Below are positions 16,493-26,977 of a stretch of DNA of 64,000 bases, piece after piece (positions within the stretch are counted from its first letter, which is position 1; each line of letters starts with the position of its first letter). The translations under genes were made by a program, and so were the position numbers. This DNA comes from Qipengyuania vulgaris. Lineage in GTDB: Bacteria > Pseudomonadota > Alphaproteobacteria > Sphingomonadales > Sphingomonadaceae. Below the pieces are notes generated by a model. The model saw nothing but the letters and a program-made list of their open reading frames with translations. It did not search any database and was not told the DNA's origin. Location: the NCBI GenBank assembly GCA_000756795.1, contig CCSI01000004.1, forward strand, positions 1 to 64,000, read 5' to 3'.

Positions 16493-18594
16493 TGCTGGGC
16501 CTTCAAATGAAAGATGATGGCGCTTTCGGCAGGCAGGGCGGGGACCGGCAAGCCCGCTTGAGCAAGCCAGCTGCCTGAAAAGCCGTGCGGCTCTTCGCGC
16601 AAGCCGTGAAAGAAGGGGGTGGCGCGCGGTGTCAGCACACCTCCCGAAATGGCGCTCCGCAGGATGCCGACCTGCCAGTCCCTGCCTTCCACGAATGGGA
16701 GCGGAAAGGGCTGAGCGCGGCGGTTCTCGGCGTGGTCGGGGCGGATCACCCATAGCAGCATTTGGTCATCGGTCCCCTGCGCCTGCCACACCAGCCCGTC
16801 GTTCGCTTCGCCGAGCAGGACCTTCCCGCCATGAATGATGTCCCGCCAATCCTTGTAGAAGCGCACCCATCCAGAGAGCTTCTCGCGCTCGTCATCCGCC
16901 ATCGCCGCCGGGTCCAGTTCGATGCCGAAGTGCCCCTGGCAGGCAATGGCGGCACGAAAATCGAGCGACTGCATGCGGCCTGTCGCGTGGCTAGGGCTGG
17001 CCCCGACATGGCTGCCCATCATTTCCGGCGGCATGAAAGCGAGGAAGCCGCGCTGCATCGGGATGCGCGCGAGCGCGTCGATATTGTCGCTGGTCCAGAA
17101 GCGGTGGACATACTCGAGGATCCCCGCGTCGATGCGGCCACCGCCGCCCGCGCAGCTTTCGATTTCGACCTCGGGATGGGCAGCGCGCAGGCGAGCGAAA
17201 AGTTCGTAGCTGCCACGCACCTGCGCCGCGCCGCCCGAGGGCGAGTGGTCACGGTTATGGTCCCACTTGAGATAGGAAATGGGGGCCGACTTCAGGAGCG
17301 TATCGAGCCGCTCGAACAGATAGTCGCGTACCTCTGCACGCCGCATGTCGAGAACGAGCTGGTTACGGGCCGTGGGCGGGTCGCGGCCTTGGAGCGACAA
17401 TGCCCAATCGGGATGCGCGCGGTAGAGCTCGCTGTCCGGATTGACCATTTCCGGCTCGACCCACAGGCCGAATTCCATGCCTAGGCTGCGCACCTTGTCG
17501 GCGATGGGCTCCAGCCCATTGGAATATTTGGCCTCGTCGGGTGCCCAGTCTCCCAGTCCCGCAGTGTCGTCGCCGCGGCCGCTGAACCAGCCATCGTCGA
17601 GCACGAAACGCTCCGCTCCGATGGCGGCGGCCGCTGCGGCGAGTTCGCCGATACGCGCCTCGTCATGCGCAAAATAGCAGGCTTCCCAGCTGTTGAGGTG
17701 GACCGGTCGGGGCGCCATGTCGCCGCCCGGCCAGTTCGCGATATCGCGCGCCATCGCGTGCATGATTGCCATCGCGCCATTGCGACCCTCGCCGCTGACG
17801 GCGAGGAGGAGGGGCGGCGCGTCGTATGTTTCCCTCGGCGCAAGTACGCATTCGCCGGGCTGGAGCAGGGCCTCGGCCGACAAGGTCCAGAACCCCTCGT
17901 CGTCGCGCTCGATAGTGAGGCGGCTGTCCCCCGACCATGCGAGCTGGGCGGCAAAGACCAATCCCGCGTGGTAACCCGCTTGTTCGGTCAGGATATAGGC
18001 ACCGCAAGGCCCGCCATGACCGGTCAGTCCGCGCCGGTTCTCGCGCACCCAAGCTTGCTGCGGCATGGCCTCCATGCACTCGACGAACTCTGCATTGTGC
18101 CGCCCCCGCCAGGACAGGATGCGCTCGCAGCGGCCAGGAAGGGGGAGGGTGGCACTGGAAATCCGGTCGACAGAAAGTGGTGCATCTCCGCCATTTTCCA
18201 GGGAGGTCTGGATGCGGATGCCGCCCGCGATGGCGATATAATCGACCCGCACCGAGAGGCCTATCGACTTGTCGGAGAGTGAGACGCTCAGGCGGTCGGC
18301 TTCACTCTCGAACTTTACACAAGTCATATTCGGTAGGACGTGCTCCCCGTTCGCACCGGTCACTACCACGGCTGGCCGGGCGAAAGAGCCATTCCCCGCC
18401 AGCGGGAAGATGTCTGGCGCGCGGTCTGTATCCATCGAAAACGTCGCCTTGCCGCGCGTCTGCAGGAGCGGAGGCAGGTCGTGCGCGTCGACCGAAAGGC
18501 CGAGATGACGCCAAAGCGGCACGTCGTCTCCGCAAGCCTCAAGGACGAGGCTGGCGTTTCCCGATTGCAGCGTGAGGATGTCACCGGCGCTCAT
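16489..18594 (-). CDS. Alpha-galactosidase, glycoside hydrolase family 36
   Basis: This 701-residue protein has the GH36 catalytic pattern: nucleophile Asp445 in YLKWDHNRD, the ESCAGGGGRID motif near 479, and acid/base Asp503 in WTSDNIDA. The substrate-binding DDGWF lies at 333-337. There is no signal peptide, so it acts on imported alpha-galactosides (raffinose- or melibiose-like sugars, galactosylglycerols) in the cytoplasm. It begins five bases after the symporter stop and its stop overlaps galT, placing uptake, hydrolysis and galactose activation in one transcript. The aglycone specificity is not predictable from sequence. Confidence 0.96.
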   Translation of the reverse strand: MSAGDILTLQSGNASLVLEACGDDVPLWRHLGLSVDAHDLPPLLQTRGKATFSMDTDRAPDIFPLAGNGSFARPAVVVTGANGEHVLPNMTCVKFESEADRLSVSLSDKSIGLSVRVDYIAIAGGIRIQTSLENGGDAPLSVDRISSATLPLPGRCERILSWRGRHNAEFVECMEAMPQQAWVRENRRGLTGHGGPCGAYILTEQAGYHAGLVFAAQLAWSGDSRLTIERDDEGFWTLSAEALLQPGECVLAPRETYDAPPLLLAVSGEGRNGAMAIMHAMARDIANWPGGDMAPRPVHLNSWEACYFAHDEARIGELAAAAAAIGAERFVLDDGWFSGRGDDTAGLGDWAPDEAKYSNGLEPIADKVRSLGMEFGLWVEPEMVNPDSELYRAHPDWALSLQGRDPPTARNQLVLDMRRAEVRDYLFERLDTLLKSAPISYLKWDHNRDHSPSGGAAQVRGSYELFARLRAAHPEVEIESCAGGGGRIDAGILEYVHRFWTSDNIDALARIPMQRGFLAFMPPEMMGSHVGASPSHATGRMQSLDFRAAIACQGHFGIELDPAAMADDEREKLSGWVRFYKDWRDIIHGGKVLLGEANDGLVWQAQGTDDQMLLWVIRPDHAENRRAQPFPLPFVEGRDWQVGILRSAISGGVLTPRATPFFHGLREEPHGFSGSWLAQAGLPVPALPAESAIIFHLKAQQ

Positions 18595-18599
18595 GCTGG

Positions 18600-20105
18600 T
18601 CAGCCGTTCGCTTCCTGCGGCTTACCCTTAACCTCCGCCCCGCCTCGGAACAGTTCGAAGCCAATCCATTCGGCCCGGCGGCCCAACGCGAAGCGGTTGA
18701 AGGCCAGTGCGGCCAGCACCGAGGTGAAGAGCGTGACGACCATGAAGTCGATATAATGGATACCGATGGCCGCCGCGAACTCGCTGTCGAAGGTGAACAG
18801 CGCATAGAGCCCGATGCCCCAGACCACTCCCGCTATCGCCGAGCGCGCAGCGACCCCGCGGAACAGCAAACCGACGATGAAGGCGGACAGGATGGGCATG
18901 GAAGACAACCCGTTCAACTGCTGGAGCAGGTTGATGATGCTCTCCGCATTCATGAAAACCGGTACCATCACGATGGCGAGGACGGTGGCGAAAACGCTCA
19001 TCACCGCACCGAGCTTCCAGTGATTCTTCACTTCGCCCACGAACTGCTCGTGAAAATCGACCGAATAGAGCGCAACCGTAGAGTTGAGCACGGCGCTGAA
19101 GGTCGTGATGACCGCCGCCGCCACCATCGCGGCGAAGGCGCCCGACAGCCAAGTTGGCAGGACTTCGGCGACAAGCCTGCCGTAAGCGGCATCGCCGACA
19201 TCGCCGAACAGCTTGTAGGCAACTACGCCGGGTATCACCACGATGGGCGGCACTACGAGGATGCGCACGGCTGCTGCTGCGAACACCCCTTTTCGCGCTT
19301 CCTTCGCCGTGGGGGCGGCCATCGCCTTCTGGGTGATGTTCTGGTTGGTCGACCAGTAGAATATCTGGATGAACGCCATGCCGGTGAAGAGCGTGTGGAA
19401 GGGTATAGGGCTGTCCGATGCGCCTACCATGCTCAGCCGCTCGGCCGGCACGCCGGTGACGATGTCGAAATCGACCGCCGCCAGCGCGAGGAAGACTATC
19501 AGCAGCGCCAGAGCAAGGATGCCAATGCCGGAGAAGGTGTCCATCACGGCCACCGCGCGCAGTCCCCCAAACACGGTGTAGGCCATCCCGATGAGCGCAA
19601 GGCCGATGGAAAAGGCAATCAGCGGGACCGAGGCTCCGAACAGCGATTGCAGGAACAATCCGCCCGAATAGAGCGCGGCTGGCAGGTAGATGAGCAGGTT
19701 TCCGGCAATGAAAATGGCGGAAATCAGGGTCCGGATCGACCGCCCGTCATAGCGCCGCTCGAGCAGTTCGGTGACGGTCGTACAATTGTAGCGGTAGTAA
19801 AGCGGCACGAAAACGAAGGCGAGCGTCATCAGCCCGATGAACCCGGCAATTTCCCACCATGCGAGCAGCAGCATCTGGTTGCCGTTCATGCCCACCAGCT
19901 GGTCGGTCGACAAATTGGTGAGCGTGATGGCGCCGGCCACGAAGACCCAGCTCAGCCCCTTGCCGGCAAGGAAGACATCCTGTTCGGACCCGTCGTGCTT
20001 GGCGCTTCTGACCTTCCACCAGGTCAGCGCCCCGACCAGTGCGGTCAGCCCGATGAAGACTGCAATTTGCGCCACGTTCCCGAATTGCGCGGTATCGCCG
20101 AACAC
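18600..20105 (-). CDS. Sodium:solute symporter (SSS), probable galactoside/galactose uptake
   Basis: 501 residues with about 14 membrane segments. It has FLAGKGLSW, LTNLSTDQLVGMNG, VFGGLRAVAVMDTFSG and FYWSTNQNITQKA, as in bacterial SGLT-type sodium/sugar symporters. It is the first gene of the operon with GH36, galT and galK, which points to an alpha-galactoside or galactose as substrate. It starts with GTG (20103-20105) and is divergent from the GH42 gene with only 59 bases between the two starts, so the promoters must overlap or face each other. It is paralogous to the symporter at 8753. Confidence 0.93.
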   Translation of the reverse strand: MFGDTAQFGNVAQIAVFIGLTALVGALTWWKVRSAKHDGSEQDVFLAGKGLSWVFVAGAITLTNLSTDQLVGMNGNQMLLLAWWEIAGFIGLMTLAFVFVPLYYRYNCTTVTELLERRYDGRSIRTLISAIFIAGNLLIYLPAALYSGGLFLQSLFGASVPLIAFSIGLALIGMAYTVFGGLRAVAVMDTFSGIGILALALLIVFLALAAVDFDIVTGVPAERLSMVGASDSPIPFHTLFTGMAFIQIFYWSTNQNITQKAMAAPTAKEARKGVFAAAAVRILVVPPIVVIPGVVAYKLFGDVGDAAYGRLVAEVLPTWLSGAFAAMVAAAVITTFSAVLNSTVALYSVDFHEQFVGEVKNHWKLGAVMSVFATVLAIVMVPVFMNAESIINLLQQLNGLSSMPILSAFIVGLLFRGVAARSAIAGVVWGIGLYALFTFDSEFAAAIGIHYIDFMVVTLFTSVLAALAFNRFALGRRAEWIGFELFRGGAEVKGKPQEANG

Positions 20106-20164
20106 CCGTGCTCTCCCAATTTCCCGCTGGCATCCATCGCAGAAACGCGGATAGACGCAAGCGC

Positions 20165-22030
20165 ATGGACCTTGGTGTTTGCTATTATCCCGAGCATTGG
20201 CCCGAAACGCGCTGGGCCGAGGACGCAGCCTTGATGCGCGAGACCGGGCTCACCCGTGTGCGCATCGGCGAATTCGCGTGGAGCCGTATCGAGCCCGAGC
20301 CGGGGCGCTTCGACTGGGGCTTGCTCGACCGCGCGGTGGAGGCCCTGCACGAGGCAGGTCTCGGCATCATCATGGGAACGCCGACGGCCACACCGCCGAA
20401 GTGGCTGGTCGACCGTATGCCCGACATGGTCGCCATCGACCGCGAGGGTAGACCGCGTGGCTTCGGCTCGCGTCGCCACTATTGCTTCAGCCATGAAGGC
20501 TATCGCGACGAGGCTGCGCGCATTACCCGCGAGGTCGCCACCCGCTATGGCAACCATCCCGGCGTGGTGAGTTGGCAGACCGACAATGAATATGGCTGCC
20601 ACGACACGGTGCAGAGCTTCTCGCCTGCAGCGCTTGATGCATTCAGGCAATGGCTCGCCGCGCGCTATGGCAACATCGCCAGCCTCAACGAGGCGTGGGG
20701 GAATGTCTTCTGGAGCATGGAATACCGCTCCTTCGACGAGATCGAACTGCCGAACCTCACAGTGACCGAGGCCAATCCGGCCCACTGGCTCGCCTTCCGC
20801 CGCTTTTCTTCCGACCAGGTCATCGCCTTCAACCGCGCACAGGTGGACATCCTGCGCGAACTCTCGCCAGGCCGCGACATCACGCATAACGCGATGGGGT
20901 TCTACACCGGTTACGACCATCACGACCTTGCCGCCGATATCGATGTGCTCGGCTGGGACAGCTACCCGCTCGGTTTCCTCGAGATGTTCCGCTTCACCGA
21001 GGAGGAAAAGCGCATCTACGCGCGGCAAGGCCATCCCGATATCGCCGCCTTCCACCACGACCTTTATCGTGGCTGTGCGAAGGGTGGGCGCTGGTCTGTG
21101 CTCGAGCAGCAGCCGGGGCCAGTGAACTGGGCGCACTACAATCCCGCGCCGCTGCCGGGCATGGTCAAGCTATGGACGCTCGAAGCCTTCGCCCATGGCG
21201 CGGAGATGGTGAGCTATTTCCGCTGGCGGCAATTCCCCCAGGCGCAGGAGCAGATGCATGCAGGGCTCTTGCGCCCCGACGGGAAACCTGCCCCTGCTCT
21301 TGGAGAGGCGCGCGAATGCGCCGACGAGCTTGGCAAGATCGCAAGCGAGGCCGGATCGCGCAAAGAGGTTGCCCTCGTTTTTTCCTATGACAGCGAATGG
21401 ATCACGCAAATCCAGCCCCAGGGGCAGGGCCGTTCGGCATTGTGGGCGGCTTTTTCTTGCTATTCGGCATTGCGAAAGCTCGGGCTCGACGTGGATATCG
21501 TTCCGCCCACCGCCGAACTCGATGGCTACGCACTGGTTGTTATTCCCTGCCTGCCGATTGTCGATGAAGCGCTGGCAGAACGCCTAGGCAAGTTCGCGGG
21601 ACAGATAGTCATCGGTCCCCGTACAGGCAGTCGCACCCGGGATTTCGCTTTGCCTGACAACCTCGCCCCGGGCCTCCTTGAAGAGCTCGTCGGCGGCAAG
21701 GTCGTGCTCAGCGAAAGCCTTTCCGAGCGGATGACCATCGAAGGCGATGGCTGGACAGGCGGTGGCTGGCTCGATCGATACGAGGGCAAGGCGGAGCCTG
21801 AGTTCGTCGGCAGGAATGGCGAGGTCGCGTGCTGGCGGCATGGTAATGCACGCTTGTTGGCGGTGTGGCCCGAAGGCGAGCTCCTGCAATTGGCGATCGA
21901 ACGCGCATCAAGTGAAGCGGGTCTCGACGCTGCGCCCCTTCCAGAGGGTATCCGCCGGAGGACCCGAGGCAATCTCCGCTTTGAATTCGATTATTTGAAC
22001 GCCGAAGTCAGCTGGCAGGCGCTCAGCTGA
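20165..22030 (+). CDS. Beta-galactosidase, glycoside hydrolase family 42
   Basis: 621 residues from ATG 20165 ([14 protein letters not shown]), the typical GH42 N-terminus; the frame's GTG at 20108 adds an unlikely leader. Acid/base Glu142 lies in [10 protein letters not shown] and nucleophile Glu314 in [12 protein letters not shown]. The TIM barrel is followed by the trimerisation and C-terminal beta domains. No signal peptide is present, so it is cytoplasmic and hydrolyses imported beta-galactosides. It is divergent from the symporter/GH36 operon, making one unit for both anomers of galactose linkage. Its end overlaps the convergent acs gene by eight bases. Confidence 0.96.
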   Translation: MDLGVCYYPEHWPETRWAEDAALMRETGLTRVRIGEFAWSRIEPEPGRFDWGLLDRAVEALHEAGLGIIMGTPTATPPKWLVDRMPDMVAIDREGRPRGFGSRRHYCFSHEGYRDEAARITREVATRYGNHPGVVSWQTDNEYGCHDTVQSFSPAALDAFRQWLAARYGNIASLNEAWGNVFWSMEYRSFDEIELPNLTVTEANPAHWLAFRRFSSDQVIAFNRAQVDILRELSPGRDITHNAMGFYTGYDHHDLAADIDVLGWDSYPLGFLEMFRFTEEEKRIYARQGHPDIAAFHHDLYRGCAKGGRWSVLEQQPGPVNWAHYNPAPLPGMVKLWTLEAFAHGAEMVSYFRWRQFPQAQEQMHAGLLRPDGKPAPALGEARECADELGKIASEAGSRKEVALVFSYDSEWITQIQPQGQGRSALWAAFSCYSALRKLGLDVDIVPPTAELDGYALVVIPCLPIVDEALAERLGKFAGQIVIGPRTGSRTRDFALPDNLAPGLLEELVGGKVVLSESLSERMTIEGDGWTGGGWLDRYEGKAEPEFVGRNGEVACWRHGNARLLAVWPEGELLQLAIERASSEAGLDAAPLPEGIRRRTRGNLRFEFDYLNAEVSWQALS

Positions 22031-23906
22031 CCACCGCACCCTCGATCAGCGCATCGACCACTGCCGGTTCGGCCAGCGTCGAGACATCGCCGACCTTGTC
22101 CGGCTCGCCCTCGGCAATCTTGCGCAGGATGCGGCGCATGATCTTGCCCGAGCGGGTCTTGGGCAGGGCAGGGGCGAACTGGATGGCGTCGGGCGAGGCG
22201 ATCGCACCGATTTCCTTGCGAACGAACTGGCGCAGTTCCTGCCGCAGTTCCTCGCTTTCGGGCTCGCCCGCATTAAGCGTGACATAGGCGTAGATGCCCT
22301 GACCCTTAACATCGTGCGGCATGCCGACGACCGCAGCCTCGGCCACCTTGGGATGGGCGACCAGCGCGCTTTCGACCTCGGCAGTGCCCATGCGGTGGCC
22401 GGAGACATTGATGACATCGTCGACGCGGCCGGTAATCCAGTGGTAGCCGTCCTCGTCGCGTCTGCAGCCGTCGCCGGTAAAATACATGCCCGGATAGGTG
22501 GTGAAATAGGTCTGGAAGAAGCGCTCGCTGTCGCCCCACACACCGCGCATCTGGCCGGGCCAACTTTGCGTGAGGCAGAGGTTGCCTTCTGCCGGGCCGG
22601 TGAGTTCCTTGCCGTCATTGTCGACCAGCTTGGTGTAGACGCCGGGCAGGGGCAGGGTGGCGCTGCCGGGCTTGGTCTTTACCGCGCCAGGGACGGGGGT
22701 GATGAGCATGCCACCCGTTTCGGTCTGCCACCATGTGTCGACGATATCGCAGCGGCCATCGCCGACGACCTCGTGATACCAGTTCCACGCCTCGGGATTG
22801 ATGGGTTCGCCCACCGTGCCGAGCAGGCGGATTTGCGAACGGTCGTGCTGCTTCACCCAATCGTCGCCCTCACGCATCAGGGCGCGCAGGGCGGTGGGGG
22901 CGGTGTAGAAAATCGTCACGCCCAGCCGGTTCGAGGTCTCCCAGAAGCGCCCGAAATCGGGATAGTTGGGCACGCCGTCGAACATCACTGTAGTCGCGCC
23001 ATTGGCGAGCGGGGCGTAGACGACATAGCTGTGCCCGGTGACCCAGCCGACGTCGGCAGTGCACCAGATGACGTCTTCATCGGTCGCACCGAACACCATG
23101 TCGAAGGTGGCCGTGACCCAAAGAAGGTAGCCGCCTGTGGTGTGCATCACGCCCTTGGGCTTCCCGGTCGAGCCGCTGGTGTAGAGGATGAACAACGGAT
23201 CTTCCGCGTTCATCTTCTCCGGCTCGCATGCGGCGGGCACCTCTTCGCGCAAATCGTGCCACCAGCGGTCGCGGCCCTCGACGAAGTTTACCTCGCCGCC
23301 GGTGCGTTTGACCATGATGACCGCCTCGACCGGAGATTTCGCCAGCGCCTTGTCGGCGTTGCCCTTTAAGGGGATGCGCTTGCCGCCGCGCACGCCTTCG
23401 TCGGCGGTGACGAGCAGTTTCGCGCCGCAATCCTCGATGCGGTCGGCAAGGCTGTCGGGCGAGAAGCCGCCGAAGACGACCGAATGGATGGCTCCGATGC
23501 GCGCGCAGCCGAGCATGGCGAAGGCGGCTTCGGGTATCATCGGCATGTAGATGGCCACGCGGTCGCCCTTGCCTACACCACAGGCCTTGAGCGCATTGGC
23601 GAAGCGACAGACTTCCCCGTGGACTTGGGTGTATGTCAGCGAATAGCCTTCGCCCGGCTCGTCGCCTTCGAAGATGATGGCGGTGCGGTCGCCGCGGGTT
23701 TCCAGATGGCGGTCGAGGCAGTTGACGGTGACGTTGAGCTCTCCGTCCTCGAACCAGCGAATGCCGAAATCGCCCTCGTCGTAGGAACTTCGGTTGGCCG
23801 TGGTGGGGAAGCTGTACCAGTCGAGCCGCTTCGCCTCCTCCAGCCAGTAGCTTTCCGCATCTTCATTCACGGCCTCGTGCCGCGCCGCCAGTTCCTGTGC
23901 ATTCAT
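22023..23906 (-). CDS. acs: Acetyl-CoA synthetase (AMP-forming)
   Basis: 627 residues with the full ANL-superfamily signature: [67 protein letters not shown] and the C-terminal [17 protein letters not shown] with the acetylatable lysine. It activates acetate to acetyl-CoA through acetyl-AMP. The open frame reaches 23960, but ATG 23906 has AGAGAGG at an 8-base spacing and is preferred. It lies downstream of a TonB receptor on the same strand, 69 bases away. A hairpin covers the ribosome binding site (separate entry). Confidence 0.97.
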   Translation of the reverse strand: MNAQELAARHEAVNEDAESYWLEEAKRLDWYSFPTTANRSSYDEGDFGIRWFEDGELNVTVNCLDRHLETRGDRTAIIFEGDEPGEGYSLTYTQVHGEVCRFANALKACGVGKGDRVAIYMPMIPEAAFAMLGCARIGAIHSVVFGGFSPDSLADRIEDCGAKLLVTADEGVRGGKRIPLKGNADKALAKSPVEAVIMVKRTGGEVNFVEGRDRWWHDLREEVPAACEPEKMNAEDPLFILYTSGSTGKPKGVMHTTGGYLLWVTATFDMVFGATDEDVIWCTADVGWVTGHSYVVYAPLANGATTVMFDGVPNYPDFGRFWETSNRLGVTIFYTAPTALRALMREGDDWVKQHDRSQIRLLGTVGEPINPEAWNWYHEVVGDGRCDIVDTWWQTETGGMLITPVPGAVKTKPGSATLPLPGVYTKLVDNDGKELTGPAEGNLCLTQSWPGQMRGVWGDSERFFQTYFTTYPGMYFTGDGCRRDEDGYHWITGRVDDVINVSGHRMGTAEVESALVAHPKVAEAAVVGMPHDVKGQGIYAYVTLNAGEPESEELRQELRQFVRKEIGAIASPDAIQFAPALPKTRSGKIMRRILRKIAEGEPDKVGDVSTLAEPAVVDALIEGAVVS

Positions 23907-23915
23907 CGCTTCGGC

Positions 23916-23938
23916 CTCTCTATCCCTTTGGGAGAGAG
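23916..23938 (-). promoter_or_regulatory. Hairpin enclosing the acs ribosome binding site
   Basis: On the minus strand CTCTCT pairs with AGAGAG and CCC pairs with GGG around an AAA loop, with a two-base AT bulge. The 3' arm is the AGAGAGG ribosome binding site of acs, so folding would hide it. Whether this is regulatory is unknown. Confidence 0.35.
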
Positions 23939-23975
23939 CATATCGGTCTGAAGCGCGCATGCAATCGGCTTGTGG

Positions 23976-25982
23976 TCAGTTCCTGAGCTTGACACCAACC
24001 CACAGCGTACGCGGCGTGCCGAGGTCGATGGAGCCGCCCTGGTTGCGGGTGACGATTTCCTCGTCGGTGAGGTTCTCGCCGCGTAGCACTAGGGAGAAGC
24101 GACGTGACAAAGGGAGCTGCGCGAAAGCATCGAGCGTTGTCGCTGCGGGCAAGATATCACTTTCGAGGTCGTCTTCGAATTGCTTGCCGACATGGCGCAA
24201 GGTGGCCGCCACCAGCCCGTCGGCGCCGAGACGATAGCTCAGCGTCGCACCGCCGACCCATGCGGGCGTTTGGGAAGGGCGGTTGCCATCGAAGGCTGCA
24301 CCGGCTTGCTGAGCCTTGGCGTCGGTGTAAGCGAGCGAGCCGTCGAAACGCAGAGGGCCGAAGGCGAGTCCGGCACCAGCTTCTATTCCTTGTGCATGGA
24401 TGGCGTCGATATTCTGACGCTGGCGAGTGACCGGGTCGAGCGTGACATTGGCCACTGCGCCTTTCACACGGTTGTCGAAGGCGGTTAGGGAGAGCTCGAT
24501 GCCTTCGCTTGGGCTGAAATCCACGCCGGCCTCGAAGCCTTCCAGTTTCTCGTTTTCCAGCGCGGCATTGGCATTGGTGGTCACCGGGAAGACGACGAAG
24601 GGGCGGTAAAGCTCGTTCAATGTCGGCAGGCGCAGGCCGGTATAGGCAGCGGCGCGCAATTTGAGCCCGCCACCCGCCTCGAACACCGCACCACCACGGA
24701 AAGATTCTTCCCAGCCGCTGCGGTCGGCGTAGTTTTCGTCTTGCTGGATGACGCCATCGGCATCGCGTGCGGTGTAGAACCCATTCCGGATTGTGTAGCG
24801 GTCGAGCCTAGCCCCGGCGGTCAGTGTCAGCGGCCCGAGCAGGAAGTCGTTCTCGACGAAGAAGCCGAGGTCGGTGTTGGTCCCGCCAGCATTGCGGCGT
24901 TCGCGTACCGCACCTGTGAAGGCACTCAGCGCGGTCTCGTAAAGCTCGCCCTCACTGCGGCGGTAGTCGGTGCCGAGGCGAAGGACATTGCTCTCGCCAA
25001 CCGGAGGGCGGATTTCGAATTTGCCGCCGAGACCGGTCGAGGGGGTGTTGCGCTGGTCGAGGACCGGCACGAAGCGAGTCGAACTGATGACCACATTGGT
25101 AAAGTTGCGCGCCTGCACATAGGCCAGCGCATCGAACTGCCAGTCCCCGCGTCCGACAAGGCGCAAACTTGCATCCTGCCCGGTGCTCGAACTGTCGGCG
25201 CCATCGAAGCGCAGCGTGCGGCGGTCGTCATAGACGAGGCCGCGTGCCTGCAGTTCGACCGTGTCGGTCAGCGGAGCCACGCCGCGCGCCTGGATAGAAT
25301 AGCTGTCGAAACCTGCGCGGGCGCTGGCGTCGACGCGGTCTGCCTCCGGCGTGGTGAAGAAACCCTTGTCGCGATCCCACCGGCCCGAAATCACCCCGAA
25401 GCCGCTGCCGAGGTCGCCCGCGACATGCGCCGCGCTCTCGGTCCCGCCACGGTCGTTCACGTAAACATGACCGCCGAAATTGCCGAGCGTCGCCGCATCT
25501 GCGCTGGTTAGCTCAATTGTGCCCGCCAGTGCGCCCGCTCCGAACGGACCGGAGCCGCCGCCACGCGTCACGCGGGCGCTGCCGAGCCGCTCGGGCGCGA
25601 TGGCGGAAAAGGGAATGAAGCCGAAGAACGGGTCGGCCATGGGCACGCCGTCGAGCAGCACGAGCGCGCGGCTTGTGGCATTGCCGCCAAGCGAGCGCAG
25701 TGTCGCCCCTTGCGCGCTCGGGTTGGACGAGCGGCTGTCCGAACGGCGGAATTGCTGGAAGCCCGCGACCGAAGACAGGGCGTCTTCGATACGCCCCGAG
25801 CCGGTGGAGACCAGTTGCTCGCGGTCGAGAACATGTGTGTCGTAGGCCGGGGTAGCGGGTGTCTCTTCTAACCCGGTGCCTGTGACGACAATGACTTCTG
25901 GCTCATCCACCTCCTGCGCGAGTGCCGGCTGGGCGGCTGTCAGGACAATCAAGGTGGACGAAAGAGCTGGGACCCGAAGCAT
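23976..25982 (-). CDS. TonB-dependent outer-membrane receptor (BtuB/FhuA-type)
   Basis: About 668 residues from ATG 25982, giving a clear signal peptide (MLRVPALSSTLIVLTAAQPALAQ). Next come a TonB-box-like EVIVVTGTG, a plug domain (GRIEDALSSVAGFQQ, RSLGG, LVLLDGVPMADPF, TRGGGSGPFGAGALAG) and a 22-strand-type barrel. The C-terminus ends in Asn rather than the usual Phe. A GGGGTT upstream may serve as ribosome binding site. It faces a divergent CitE-like gene. The ligand is unknown; a cobalamin riboswitch was looked for upstream and not found. Confidence 0.93.
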   Translation of the reverse strand: MLRVPALSSTLIVLTAAQPALAQEVDEPEVIVVTGTGLEETPATPAYDTHVLDREQLVSTGSGRIEDALSSVAGFQQFRRSDSRSSNPSAQGATLRSLGGNATSRALVLLDGVPMADPFFGFIPFSAIAPERLGSARVTRGGGSGPFGAGALAGTIELTSADAATLGNFGGHVYVNDRGGTESAAHVAGDLGSGFGVISGRWDRDKGFFTTPEADRVDASARAGFDSYSIQARGVAPLTDTVELQARGLVYDDRRTLRFDGADSSSTGQDASLRLVGRGDWQFDALAYVQARNFTNVVISSTRFVPVLDQRNTPSTGLGGKFEIRPPVGESNVLRLGTDYRRSEGELYETALSAFTGAVRERRNAGGTNTDLGFFVENDFLLGPLTLTAGARLDRYTIRNGFYTARDADGVIQQDENYADRSGWEESFRGGAVFEAGGGLKLRAAAYTGLRLPTLNELYRPFVVFPVTTNANAALENEKLEGFEAGVDFSPSEGIELSLTAFDNRVKGAVANVTLDPVTRQRQNIDAIHAQGIEAGAGLAFGPLRFDGSLAYTDAKAQQAGAAFDGNRPSQTPAWVGGATLSYRLGADGLVAATLRHVGKQFEDDLESDILPAATTLDAFAQLPLSRRFSLVLRGENLTDEEIVTRNQGGSIDLGTPRTLWVGVKLRN

Positions 25983-26086
25983 GGGGGTAACCCCTAGCCG
26001 ACACTGCGCGCTTAACAACCCATCGCTTGACTTCGCGCCGCGAGGTCGGCTCAAGCCACCCACGAAAACGAGAGAGGAAAGCCCAA

Positions 26087-26977
26087 GTGTCGAAAGCTGC
26101 CATCCCGCCCCGCCATCGTTCGTGGCTGTTTGCTCCGGGCGACAGCGAGAAGAAGATGACCAAGGCGACCGAGGGCGAGGCCGATATCGTCATCTTCGAC
26201 CTCGAGGATGCGGTGGCGGACGATGCCAAGCCCGCCGCGCGGCAGGCCATCGCGGCATTTCTCGGCACGCGCGACAATGCGGAGCACGACCGGCTGTGGG
26301 TGCGCGTCAATCCGCTCGACGGACCGCATACCGCGGATGACCTTGCTGCCATCATGCCCGCGCGACCCGGCGGCATCATGCTGCCCAAGGCGCGCGGACG
26401 GCACGATGTGGAGGAACTCGACCGGCTCCTCACACCACTGGAGATGGAGCTGGGTATCGAGCCAGGCTCGACCCCGGTTATCGCGCTGGTGACCGAAGTG
26501 GCCGCAGCCATGTTCACCACCGGCGACTATGCGGGCGCACCGCGACTTGTCTCGATGACATGGGGCGCGGAAGACCTTGCGGATTCCATCGGAGCGCTCT
26601 CGAACCGTGGCCCCGATGGCGAATACAGCTTCACCTACGAACTTGCGCGCAGCCTGACGCTACTCGGCTCTGCGGCGGCTGGCGTTCCTGCCATCGAGAC
26701 GATCGACGGTGATTTCCGCAATCTGGAAGGACTGAAAGCGCGTGCAGAGAAGGTGCGTCGCGATGGCTATCGCGGGATGCTCGCCATCCATCCGGCGCAG
26801 GTGTCGGTCATCAACGCCGCCTTCACTCCGAGCGAGGAAGAAGTCGCCGAGGCGCGCGAAATTGTCGCGCTGTTCGAGGCGAACCCTGGCGCGGGCACGA
26901 TCGGTCACAAGGGCAAGATGCTCGACCGCCCGCACCTCAGCCGCGCACGGCAGTTGCTGGCGCAGGTCGAGGACTAA
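26087..26977 (+). CDS. CitE-like lyase (HpcH/HpaI aldolase/citrate lyase family)
   Basis: About 296 residues. The N-terminal RSWLFAPGDSEKKMTKA, VIFDLEDAVADDAK, the RVNPLD strand, IMLPKARG, LVTEVAAAMF and the C-terminal GMLAIHPAQVSVINAAF are the CitE/malyl-CoA lyase-like TIM barrel, with conserved Arg and acidic metal ligands. Members cleave or hydrolyse malyl-CoA-type or citryl-CoA thioesters; stand-alone CitE-like proteins are not citrate lyase. The start is GTG 26087 after AGAGAGG at about nine bases; the earlier ATG at 26027 would run back over the divergent receptor's promoter. It ends by overlapping convergent cysQ by four bases. Confidence 0.9.
   Translation: MSKAAIPPRHRSWLFAPGDSEKKMTKATEGEADIVIFDLEDAVADDAKPAARQAIAAFLGTRDNAEHDRLWVRVNPLDGPHTADDLAAIMPARPGGIMLPKARGRHDVEELDRLLTPLEMELGIEPGSTPVIALVTEVAAAMFTTGDYAGAPRLVSMTWGAEDLADSIGALSNRGPDGEYSFTYELARSLTLLGSAAAGVPAIETIDGDFRNLEGLKARAEKVRRDGYRGMLAIHPAQVSVINAAFTPSEEEVAEAREIVALFEANPGAGTIGHKGKMLDRPHLSRARQLLAQVED

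Noticed and set aside
16493-16753. N-terminal extension of galT to 16753
   Set aside because: The extra 87 residues are an alternative frame of the GH36 gene; the ATGA overlap at 16489-16492 fits coupled translation.
25983-26086. Cobalamin riboswitch upstream of the BtuB-like receptor
   Set aside because: The space to the divergent gene is about 100 bases and no B12-box-like sequence was seen.
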